A DNA stretch of 64,000 nucleotides from Coprinellus micaceus (lineage: Eukaryota; Basidiomycota; Agaricomycetes; Agaricales; Psathyrellaceae): assembly GCA_951394405.1 (NCBI GenBank), contig OX596336.1, forward strand, positions 3,472,001 to 3,536,000, given 5' to 3'. Made by a program: the position numbers and the translations under genes. This document shows, piece after piece, positions 13,724 through 23,677 of this stretch. The notes under the pieces are model-generated. The model was not told where the DNA came from. It saw only the letters and a list, made by a program, of their open reading frames with translations, and made no database searches. Position 1 is the first letter of the stretch. The number at the start of each line of letters is the position of its first letter.

Positions 13724-15167
13724 CTAAAGCCGTACAACGAGGACGGTCGTATCATCCATCCACTTTCCTTGGAACTCGGTGGTCAATGCCTTCGATACAG
13801 CTTCCAAGTCATCCCCTCCAAGGCCTTGCCTTAGAAGTCGCATCGCAACGTTCGATCCGTTCCCAATAACCTCCGGTTTAGCAGCCATAGCTTTGTCAAT
13901 AACGCCATCCCAGAATCCCGGGATCGTCACCGCCTGCCTCGAGTCGTCGACATTGTTGTAAAGGTCAATCAGGCCGTCCGAGCACATGAGGAGTATCGCA
14001 TCTGAGCCACAGCTAGTGGACAAGGAGATATGAGAGGCTTGAGGTATGTTCGACACATACGGCGGAGTCAGGACCTTGGGCAAGTAATCCTGAACTCTAC
14101 GCATAACGCGGAACCCAGTCGCCACATTGAGAAGTCCGCGTTCAATATAAGGGGCGGAGAGCTTGAACTGGAAGTCGCCAAGCGCTAGGTAACCGAGTGT
14201 GAGCTATGCTATGGGGCACGGAAAGGCTCGCAGACAGGCCTACCTCGAGTAACGGCGATTGCTCCTAGGACTCTACCGTCCGTGACGCAACCTTCCTCTC
14301 CTGGGTGCTCAGAGGCGATGCGCTTCGCCTCGCCTTCGTTGAGGCCATTGTGGTCGAAGCTGAGCGTCTGGGTTGTCCACACTCCATTCGCATCTTTGAC
14401 TCCAAGAACTAAAGAAAGGGAGGGGATCTTAGTGGTACTGACGTCGCCTCTATATGTGATCACGTAGTACTTACTGGTGGAACAGTCCCCCAAACTGACC
14501 ACCCATAGGTTCATGGCTTCAGGGTCGATAAGTGACACGAGGGCTGTCGTACCACGCATGTACCTCAGGTCTACCGGAAGATTCGCAGGGTCGTTGACGA
14601 TGGCCGTAAGCTCCTCATCTCCGAGGTCGTAGATGGCATTACCGGGGAAGAGATTGAGGAAGGCTCTCCCAATCTCATCATCAAAGGTAGAAAGCCCCTG
14701 CCCTAAGACATGAGAGACGTCGGAGTGTGCCCAATCTGCCTTGCTCTCCACGAGCATGGTCAGGCGTTCACGTAAGAGCGGAGGGAGGTGCTCATGAGTA
14801 TAGTCCACTGTCTCGTGGCCTGCATGACCTACGGAAAACATAGAAGAAAGAGTCAGCTCCAATGCCGAGGAGACGAGGCTTCAGGTCTACCGTCGAATAC
14901 TGCGCGGAAGCGCCATAGCCTTCCGTGGATATCCCAGTCCTGCACGGCATACCTATCTTGGCTTGCGTCCTCGGGATTCGTGTAGAACTGGGGCTGGAGC
15001 GTGGCGTAGTCGGTGTCTCCGATGGTCCCCAACTGCGCCAGCTCGTTGAGCCTAGACGTCAACTCGTTCTCCTCGAGGCAGGTGTACCAGGTAGGCTCTG
15101 GGCAGCCTTCGTAAAGGAGGTAAGAGCGACGCTTAGTCGTCAAGTTGGGTCTTGGAGAATCCGCCAT
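13724..15167 (-). CDS. PP2C-family protein phosphatase, PDP-like (paralogue A)
   Basis: Metal-dependent Ser/Thr phosphatase of the pyruvate-dehydrogenase-phosphatase-like PP2C branch. Four exons, 15167-14891, 14828-14475, 14408-14244 and 14184-13724, give 418 residues. Motifs in order: SQDR (at the position of the usual MEDR), VFDGHAGHET, MRGTTALVSL, SLGDCST|ILG, FDHNGLNEGEAKRI and HPGEEG, VTRALGDFQFK, MCSDGLIDLY and the C-terminal DDTTVLVVRL. The aspartates of DG, SDG and DDT that hold the metal pair are present; the Glu of the first motif is Gln. Targets and cell location are unknown, and I see no clear mitochondrial presequence. The gene has a paralogue 4.5 kb away (19664-21092) with all three intron positions and phases conserved. 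Confidence 0.88.
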
Positions 15168-15529
15168 ATTGAGGCAGGGGAGTTGGGAATGGCTGCGTTT
15201 CTAAGGCCAAATTTTATAACAAGCTTTCTGGGAGCTTATATGGGACTCGCTGTACTCTGCTCGTCGGGCCCACAACCCATAGGGCGGAGGGTACTATGAT
15301 GCCTTTACGAGATGTTGGCGGTTCATCAGCCGCTTATAGATCCGTCGAGGCGCTCTCCGATGTTCGAAGGCGCTTCGAGATGTGCACAGGTTACCAGTGG
15401 GGAGTGGGCGTCGATTGGGCAGTGGGCATCGGGAGAGGCGCTAGGTTTGATGATAGAGAGAGCGAGATGGTGTGCTTTGACTGGGCTGATCTATCGGTGC
15501 TCTTTTCCCACGATCCCGGCCATTCCCGA
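15168..15529. other. upstream region of PP2C gene A
   Basis: About 360 bp between the PP2C A start codon and the foldback element. Short overlapping frames are present but none resembles a gene; it presumably holds the PP2C A promoter. Confidence 0.35.
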
Positions 15530-15662
15530 CTGCCATCGCCGCAATCCCTGACATGATCATCCCCCATCTTTCGTCACTGGTTTCCGGGGTCCATCATGGG
15601 TCCCCTGCCTAAAATGGCTACATTCCCAGGGATCTCCTGCCAAAAAGGGTTACACCCCTATT
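15530..15662 (+). repeat. left arm of 133-bp inverted repeat
   Basis: This 133-bp block is repeated in inverted orientation at 16010-16142. The arms match at 131 of 133 positions with no gaps by my base-by-base comparison. The outer end begins ctgccatcgcc and the inner end finishes cacccctatt. Confidence 0.95.
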
Positions 15663-16009
15663 ACTCGTTCGCCGAGCGCGAGTTCGCGAAGCATCGTGCC
15701 TTGGTTGCGCCATGTCCCTCTCGTTCCAATAGCACCTCAATTGAATACAATATGGCTACTAATACTCTGTAAAGCACGTATGGGTAAATATAAGTACAAT
15801 TTCACCCTCGATGGTGAAGGGCTCTGTGGCTACTGCAAATGAGAACCCAGAAATACCTTTCGCTATCCTTTTCCTACCGGTGGTAGCCCTAGATACCTGA
15901 AAAGAGGGGGATATGGGTGATAAAACCTGTCCAACGTGACGTGGTGCAAAGCTTCATTGTGCATCCTGAGGCGCGACGGCTGACAGTGAAGGTCGCTCGG
16001 CCAACGGAC

Positions 16010-16142
16010 AATAGGGGTGTAACCCTTTTGGGCAGGAGATCCCTGGGAATGTAGCCATTTTAGGCAGGGGACCCATGACGGACCCCGGAAACCAGTGACG
16101 AAAGATGGGGGATGATCATGTCAGGGATTGCGGCGATGGCAG
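16010..16142 (-). repeat. right arm of 133-bp inverted repeat
   Basis: Reverse complement of 15530-15662 with two substitutions. It begins aataggggtgt at the inner side and ends ggcgatggcag at the outer side. Confidence 0.95.
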
Positions 16143-16937
16143 CCCCCTGGGTGGTGGTATCTCGCCTTGTTCTGCGACAACCATGAAGCCTCTGCTCAAC
16201 TCCTCCAGCTACAGGGACACCGGAAAAGGACGCTGTCGCCACCAAGGAGAACGGCGAACCGGAGCCCATGATCCTCATAATCACCAGGAATCCTGGCCAA
16301 CGAATTCTCTGTTGTAAAGGTAGGGTCAAGAAGCCATTCGCCCATATGCGGAGCTGGCTTAGTAAAAAATTTAATCGCTCCGCCTCGGGTATTTAGGGGC
16401 TCCCAACCCACGAGCATTCCGCTAGAAACCGAACTGGGACCATGGGCTATTCGTTCCTTCACATCGACGCCGCTGGTGCCGCAGCCAGCCTAGTGGGCCA
16501 ACCTCTCCACCTAGCCCTTCATAGACGCACCACCTAACGTATAAATTATATCAGCACACCGACCACCACTGGGTCACCGAGCGACGTTTGCTTGATTAGC
16601 CCCTGGTCGACACCTCAGAATAACCCCCAGTCTCTCAACCATTCATCCTGCCAATCCTCCGTCACATACCCATGAAAAAATGGCTCTGGAACTGCAGGCT
16701 CTACCGCAGAATGGTTAGTGGTCCTAGGAGTGGCACGGGACGCCAGCGTTTCGCATTCGGAAATTTAGCGCCCGCTCACCACAACCCTTTCACTATCCTT
16801 AGCGGTGGTCACATTGGCATTTGCACTGTAATTCCCGGTGGTGTAGGGATCTGCCAAGACTCTGATTCTCATCCCTCATTCGTTCGGTGATTTCCCGGGT
16901 CCACCTAGCCCACTTTCCCTCCCTTGTTCCCCCTCTC
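16143..16937. other. upstream region of F-box gene A
   Basis: About 800 bp between the foldback element and the F-box A start. A TATA-like stretch (TATAAATTATA, about 16540) lies 400 bp before the ATG. No gene is recognisable. Confidence 0.35.
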
Positions 16938-18942
16938 ATGGCCCCCAGGTCTATCCAATCCTCCAACAGTATATTCAGTGGCCATCGCTCCGTATCTTCT
17001 TGGTCTTTGGTGAACAAGATCTCCCTCCAATAGTTTGATAACCCATTGACCTACGATATAGGCGTCCTATCCCCCAAGCATTTTCCACATTTTCGACGAG
17101 GCAAGGTTACCTCGGCAAGCACCTTGGAAACCGAATACCTTAGAAGAGCTCCCCGAGGAGCTTATATTATGCATCCTCTCGCAACTCAAGGGCATATCTC
17201 TGCTGTCATGTGCATGCACTTCACGGACAATCAATCGTTTGGCGATTGAGTGCCTGCTAGCTGGCCATGGCATCTCAAACGCGGCCACAGGTGGTTGCAG
17301 GGTTGTCCTGACCGAAGGAGCCTCCAGGGAGTGTCCGGATGCTCTGACAGCCCTCCTGCACTCCGTTCATGTCAAGGAAATTCGATACCTCGAAATCCGC
17401 TACATGTCGTATTTCAGCTCCCATAGCCTTGTTAAACCTCTCCGCCGAACGCACCGCCTCCTCAACCGCCTCGATAGTGTGGCATCAGTCACTCTGCACT
17501 TTCCTGCGCATTTTGGAGGAGAAGACGGGTCGACCACTGAGAAATATCTCAGGAAAACGGTGCTTCTCTTCGAAGAGGTGCTCAATGAAACCATCCTCAA
17601 GTCTTGCAAGAGACTATACCTCCACGGTTCGCGAAATCTTTTGGAGAATATGTATCGGTTTCGTCCGGATGGCACTACCTCATTCACTCCCACTCGCAAG
17701 ACACTCCTTCGACACCTCATCGGGGCGAAGGACTACTTCGATCGGCGGAAAGAGAAGAAAATACAAGATCCGATTGTCCAAGACGACCTGCGTTACGCGC
17801 GAACGACCATTACAGGATCTCGAGTCCTCGCCCGCTGCTCCCAGTCGGCCCTGACACGAACTCAGCTTGCACATATCAACATGAACACGGTCGACTTCCT
17901 GCGTCCCCCATTTTCCCAGTGGCTATTCACTATGCTCCGGGCATCCCCTGTCAGTTCAATGTCTTTCGACTTCCACACCTCCCCGAGGCTACGTTCGCAG
18001 TCGCAAGAATACGATTTCATGCTGACGCGCCTTGCCGCCGTCCTCCCTCACCTCCACTCAGTCCACATCAAAGGCTTGACAGAGTCCTCCCTCCATCCTT
18101 TCGCAAAGTTCATTAACAAGTTTCCTCACCTCACCAACATTATCGTCGAGTCTCCCAAACACGAGATGGCATTTACAGCCTTTGCCTCGGTCACACCTCC
18201 TGCCATCGGGGCAGATCTGAATTTTAACTCAACCCCATTCGCCTTCGCCCCAGTCCTTCGCCAGATCGACGGCCCAGTTCATTTGTTGACGTGGTTCTTC
18301 AGAGCCGCGTGCCGACAGCCTTGCGTTAGAAACGCCGACCTGCTAAATAGTGCTCACAACGCTTTACCGCCCAGATTTCCATCTCTCCTGGCCGTTCGTA
18401 TCGACTTCTACTGTGTACGTGGAGTCAGGTTCGATCTATCTATTCTCGCAGACGCTATTCGTGCCATCCATCGGGCCTTGGAAACCCCATCTCATTCGCG
18501 CACACAGTCGGGGAGGCCAAGCGCCACCGTTGAAGCACATCTCAAATTCGACCAGAAATTCAGGGGGTTGCGACTTTCTTGGTCAAGAGGTGTCGTGGGA
18601 ATCCCGAAGCTGTTGCATACTCGCGTTAGCCCAACGCCAACTCCCCCAGCTTCAAACAACGAAACTACCCTCTCACCAGGCGTTGTTGCGCTCAACGAGG
18701 ATCTTGCCGCACTCGGCACAATCGGCAAGGTCTTTCTCCTGCTTCCTGGTTCTCGAGACGACATCCTCGAGGGGAGATTCAATGCGAAGGTATTTGGGGT
18801 GCTCGCCATTTTCGCCGGGGTGAGGTACCTCAAACTCATGTCCGCAGGCTCGCGAATCGAGGTTCCTATAACCTTGTCCGGCTCACATCTCGGGCTGTTC
18901 ACAGCCAGAAACCCCGGGTTGAAGAGGATTGAAGTGCAGTGA
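16938..18942 (+). CDS. F-box protein (paralogue A)
   Basis: Likely substrate adaptor of an SCF ubiquitin ligase. Two exons: 16938-17009 (24 codons) and 17062-18942, with a 52-bp intron, giving 650 residues. The F-box starts near residue 58 (LEELPEELILCILSQL ... TSRTINRLA). The rest is a long alpha/beta region with leucine-rich-repeat-like periodicity. The long second exon has no ATG near the F-box. The start was fixed by comparison with the paralogue at 33476-35647, whose first exon encodes the same opening (MAP.S...SI.SGH.S.SS.SL followed by ASY) with the intron at the same place and phase. It sits between two PP2C paralogues and next to a foldback element. Confidence 0.85.
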
Positions 18943-19663
18943 TTGTTGCAGCCAAAAAGAATTATCAGTGAACACTATGAACACTTCCTTTACAGACTAT
19001 TTGCACATCTACGGACCGTCATTTTACTTACGCCCCAAGACCCCCGCACACTCGAGCACTCTGACCCCACACGCTGGAAGATCCCTTTGACAATCAGCCT
19101 TGGACTTTTGAAGGACCTATAGCCATAGTTGGTAGATACGTAGCAGCAATATAGTATTCCAAAACCATGCGCAGTGAGTAACACTAGTGAGTGGTGCAGC
19201 TTTACGCCCATCGGCTCCAAATAAGCGCCCGTCTACGACCTTCCCTGGTGGGGGTTTAATTGGCGCAGCAAACACCGGGCGACTGATAACTGTAGTCACC
19301 CTAAGCAGATAATCCATATATGAAACGGGTAAAACAGAGTAGGGTACACAAATCCGACCACCAAATTGCGACGGAAGCTGCCTTGACCCGGAATCCGCCA
19401 CCCCACTGGCAATGGGTTACGTTCGTACCCCTATACAGACCGACATACCAACACAAAGACCGCTGACCCACCCACCTCTAAGTTAACTATTCTACCTATC
19501 GAAGTCCGCGACTGTATACAACCAAGAACTAATGACCGTAGCCCAAGGATATTGAAGGGCGGTAGTTTCCCTATTGATTACATTGTCCGATCGTATAGTA
19601 CCTGCGTTCATGTCGTGAGGGTCTGGTCATCATCTAGCTACATTGTATAGAGAACTTCCGTGT
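18943..19663. other. convergent intergenic region
   Basis: About 720 bp between the F-box A stop and the PP2C B stop. No recognisable gene or repeat; the longest frames have no family resemblance. Confidence 0.4.
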
Positions 19664-21092
19664 TCAGAGTCGCACCACCAGAACCGTTGTGTCGTCCATC
19701 CACCTTCCCAAGTATTCGGTGGTCAGCGACCTTGACACACCCACAGCATCGTCAGCTCCAAGGCCGAGTCTAATGAAGCGCATTGCAGCATTATTCTCAC
19801 TCCCCGTCGAGTCCGAACTTGGGCTGTCTAGGATCTTGCCCATGAGAGCAGGCCAGAATCCCGGTGCCTTCATCACCTCCCGGAATTCGTCCTCATACAA
19901 GTCTCCCAGCCCGTCGGAGTACATCAGCAATGCCGACGAATTGGAAGATGGGTCGGACAGCGGGATATGGCTGATTTGAGGTATGTTCGATACGTAGGGG
20001 GGAGTCAGGACCCGGGGAAGGAGGTCCTCGACTTTACGTTGTGTGCGGAAGCCAACCTCGACGTTGAGAAGTCCCCGCTGAGTATAGACTGGGGGTTGCT
20101 TGAACACGAAGTCGCCAATGGCTGAGGTAGAGAAAAGAGTTCATGAATGGTTGTCAGGGAATGTCCTGTGAGGAATTGACTCAATGCTTACCTCGGGTGA
20201 CGGCGATGGCTCCTAGCACTCTATCGTCCTGCATGCAACCTTCTTCCCCAGCATGCTCGAGAGTCACTCGGCTCGACTCTGCTTGATTCTGCCCGTTGTG
20301 GTTATAGCTGAGAGTCTGGGCGGACCAGGCCCCGCTGGGTGTTTTCGTTCCGAGGACTAATGGAAAGCGCAGGCTTTTAACTCTCACACTAATTAGTGAT
20401 AGGGGTTGCACAGGGGTACGTACTCGCAGTACAATCTCCCAAGCTTGCCACCCATAGGTTCGCGCTGTTGGGATCTACGAGAGATATGAGGACCGTGGTC
20501 CCCCGCATGCATCTCAGGGCCTTTTGTACGTTCTCCGGCGCGTTTACGATGGCCTTGACCTGGTCGTCGGGCAGGTCGCGTATCGAATCGCCAGGGAAAA
20601 GGTCTAGGAACGCTTTGCCAATTCCGTCGTCGAACGCGACAATGCCTTCCTGCAATACTTTCGAGATGTCGTGGCCGGTCCATTGCGGCTTGGCTCGGAC
20701 TGCGTCGGCAAGGCGCTCAAGGAGGAACATGGGGAGGTGTTGCAGGGTGAAATCTACCGTTTCGTGTCCTCCGTGGCCTGTACTCTGTCAGCATCCCTCC
20801 TGTGAAGAGGGTCTGCGTACTCACCGTCAAATACCGCACGAAACCGCCATTCCCTTCCGTCGATATCCCAGCTCTGGATGATATGCCTATCTTGACTCCC
20901 CTCATGAGGGTTCACACAGGGTTGCAGTGTCGCGTAATCCGTGTCTTTGTCACGGCCCCAATGCGCCAGCTCCTCAAACTTGGCTGTCAATTCGGGCTCG
21001 TTGAGGTGAGTGTACTCCCATATGAGGTCCGGGTAGTCGTCGTAGGGCATCCATGAGCGCCGCTCGCCTGTGGGGATTTCCGCGTTTGCCAT
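19664..21092 (-). CDS. PP2C-family protein phosphatase, PDP-like (paralogue B)
   Basis: Four exons, 21092-20825, 20777-20424, 20356-20192 and 20121-19664, give 414 residues. Exons 2 and 3 have exactly the same lengths (354 and 165 nt) as in paralogue A, and all introns share phase. Motifs: SQDR, VFDGHGGHET, MRGTTVLISL, SLGDCTA|ILG, YNHNGQNQAE, VTRAIGDFVFK, MYSDGLGDLY and DDTTVLVVRL. This copy keeps the classical DGHGGH, whereas A has DGHAGH. As in A, the first-motif Glu is Gln. It arose by duplication with A in direct orientation, with F-box A and the foldback element between them. Substrate unknown. Confidence 0.88.
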
Positions 21093-22054
21093 GACGTCTT
21101 TGGGCCTTGAATCTGGGAATGCAATATGTCAGTAGAGCTCTGTCCAGTCGTCTTTATATGAAGCCACACCCTAACTTGATATTCAATACAATCGAGACAA
21201 ACGTCACCGACAAGTTGAACAGCATCCCAATTGACTCGTCCATATGCGATTGTCTTCAAGGTTTGTTCAAGTTGTGGATTCGTCATCGCCATGTGAACTT
21301 GACGCCCCCGGCGCCCCATTTACGATGGGCCTTGCCCCTCAGAATTTTCGTCCATTGCGGGTAGCAAACGTTGAGCTTGTGTGACGCTAGGTGGGAGGAA
21401 ACCGAATGGAAGGGGAACAAGTGACCGGCATTTGTAATCGGTTGCCTCTTGTCTCGAACCTCCACGCTCGTTTACCGTGCGTATAGTGGCCCATTCATAC
21501 CGCACTCGATGTTCTACTCACACTCCTGTGACCAGGATGATAATATATGGGCACGAAATGAGCTAGTGTACTCTGGGTTGGGTACTTTGGATCCACGAGA
21601 AGTCCTTACGTGAAGAAGAAGCAGTGCCTCTCGACGCAGAACTCATGGTTGAGTATGCCTGGGTGTTCGTTGACCATTATGCTCGAAGCTAAATGGCACA
21701 GAAGGCAGCATTGAGGCGAGTTAGAGCCTGAGCGGGCCTGTGACTGGTCGGTGCAGAAACAGGCTCTCAATTCCACCCTACCCCCGACAACGACGCAATC
21801 GATGCCAGCCTTCATTACGCCGAATCAAGCTTACAAGTCCAACTTTGTCGCCTTCACAACCAAGTAAGGCGCTTCTGGGGCGGCTCTGCATATAAAAGCA
21901 AAAGCAGCAGAAGGTCTTCCTTTTTCATTTGTGCAGACACAGAGCCACTTTTATTTAATCCTGGCAGTCGTCCATCTCGGGTTCTCGAATGGTTCCATGC
22001 CCAAGTCTATTTCCTCTTCCTCTAGGTTCATAACACTAGCACTGTTCGACGATC
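21093..22054. other. divergent intergenic region
   Basis: About 960 bp between PP2C B and the PPxY membrane protein, both transcribed away from it. Apart from a TATA box at 21891 I see no gene, repeat or RNA element. Confidence 0.4.
21891..21897 (+). promoter_or_regulatory. TATA box
   Basis: TATAAAA, 158 bp upstream of the ATG at 22055 and in the matching orientation. It lies just after a GC-rich stretch and is followed by purine-rich sequence, as in fungal core promoters. Confidence 0.5.
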
Positions 22055-23323
22055 ATGCCTGTGACTGTAGCCACCTCCTTCCTGGTCATCTCGTTGAACG
22101 CGCTCGTGCGTCCAAATCCCAGGCACCGTGACGCTGCCCTACTCTTGTGAGTGATCTCCTCTCCTTAGTTCCTCTGATCTGTGCTAAAGCTTGCAATCTT
22201 GCATCTAGTGCCCGAAGTCGGGGGGACGACGAAGACTCGTCGGATGGTGACCGTGATTCGGGTTCGGATACAGATTCAGATTCGGAGGAAGGATCTCGCA
22301 GACCCTTCCCTCCCACAACCTCCCATTCCGCCTCTCAGACTCGCACTAGCAGTATCATGTCAACTTCACAGACGAACAGTCCAGGCCAAACTGGCACCAC
22401 AATAGCCTTTGGAAACCACTCCACGTCCACAACTCCTTCCACCATCACGACGACTCCCAGCCCTACTCAATCCTTCCTCTCTCTACCTGACCCGTCTTCT
22501 CTGTCCACTTCCACTGCTTCGGGCAGTGCCTTTGTCCCCCCTGGAACCAGCAGCACCTCTCCGGGCTCGAACGTTCGCATCAGCAATGGAGCAATTATTG
22601 GTATGACCTTGGGAATAGGTACGGGGCTTCGCCCTAATTGTTCGCCCGTTCTCATCTTTCGTAGTTTTCTTGGGAGCCCTCATTTGGATGTTAATCTTGA
22701 AAATGGTCAAACGGAGGCGACGCGCACGCAAGCTGCCTCGAGGCTTCATCCCCTCAACCATCCTCGTCGACAGCCAGTCATTTCGGGGGTCGGTGACAGA
22801 ACTTCCAGTCGCTCCGCCGACCACCACGACAGGCTCTAGCCTCACCTCGTCTAGCAGAGTTAGGTTGAGCCTATCTCCTTTTGCCGCTCTTCGCATCGGT
22901 TCGCCCTCGCCTCCGCCTTCAAATCCTCCTCCGCCCCCTGGCCTCTCTGGTCTCGCCCATCGCCGGTCGTCGCAACAGACGTCCTCGTCTTCCTATCACA
23001 CAACCAAGCCGATCTCGACACTTTCCTCTCACCCCGAGGAGCGGATGTATCCAGAACAGGACCCGCTGTACCTGGCAGTACCTCCGCCGCCACCTCCCGC
23101 GACAGGTGCTCGAGGCGGTCCTGACATCAACTCTGAATCGGCTCCGAGCCCGGTGATGTCGAGCGTACAGACCGGGATGCCAACTTCCTACACTTCCTAC
23201 AACCATCCGTATCGGACCTCAACGGCCTTCCAGCAACGCGAGTATGATGAGTACTACGATGAGGATGCCCAGAAGCCGGATTCACACCGTGATCCACCAC
23301 CTTCCTATGGGGTGGCATTCTGA
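22055..23323 (+). CDS. Ser/Thr-rich single-pass membrane protein with C-terminal PPxY motif
   Basis: Three exons: 22055-22146, 22209-22618 and 22665-23323. The N-terminus has a short hydrophobic segment (VATSFLVISLNALV) that could be a signal sequence. An acidic repeat (SDTDSDSEEGS) follows, then a Ser/Thr/Pro-rich ectodomain-like stretch. One strong transmembrane helix (around IIGMTLGIGIVFLGALIWML) is followed by a stop-transfer KRRRRARK and a long proline-rich tail. The tail ends PPPSYGVAF, containing a PPxY motif that in fungi typically recruits WW-domain Rsp5/Nedd4 ligases or arrestins. The architecture resembles Mid2/Wsc-type cell-wall sensors or Axl2-like proteins, but no cysteine-rich WSC domain is present, so the role is open. 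Confidence 0.8.
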
Positions 23324-23677
23324 AAGAGCCTCACGGAGTGGGGGGAAAATGTTGGAGCTTGGGCACGATTATATTCTACCTCGGATGGCACTGATGTTTC
23401 CCCATTTGTACGACTAGTTACTTATCTGGGATCCGATTATCTTGCAGAAACGGAGCGACGACCGCGGTACGACGGTAAATTTCGGATTGAAGCGCTATTA
23501 CGTCTTATGCTACAACCCAAACTCCGAGAACCCTGGGGTGCACGGAGCTACTCCAGACACCTGACGACATTTTGCCATCGGGCACGATGCCAGTCTCGGA
23601 AAGGGCATTCTTCACCGAAATGGGGCGTTCACGCCAGCCCTACCGGGTAGCGGGCATCTACGACACCGTGCATGGAA
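23324..23677. other. convergent intergenic region
   Basis: About 350 bp between the PPxY protein stop and the SPO11 stop. Probable 3' UTRs; nothing else seen. Confidence 0.4.

Larger units (their letters stand above)
15530..16142. mobile_element. candidate foldback/MITE-like non-autonomous element
   Basis: Two 133-bp inverted arms enclose a 347-bp AT-richer centre without coding capacity, 613 bp in total. Long near-identical terminal inverted repeats with an internal non-coding segment are what foldback elements or MITEs look like. The near identity implies recent origin or gene conversion. I could not see a convincing target-site duplication next to either arm, so the alternative is a plain local inverted duplication. 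It lies between PP2C A and F-box A. Confidence 0.6.

Noticed and set aside
15168..15560. Small plus-strand genes upstream of the foldback element
   Set aside because: Overlapping frames without domains; one runs into the repeat arm, so they are chance frames in a promoter region.
17062..17142. F-box A as a pseudogene lacking a start codon
   Set aside because: A short upstream exon with ATG matches the first exon of its paralogue in length, phase and sequence.
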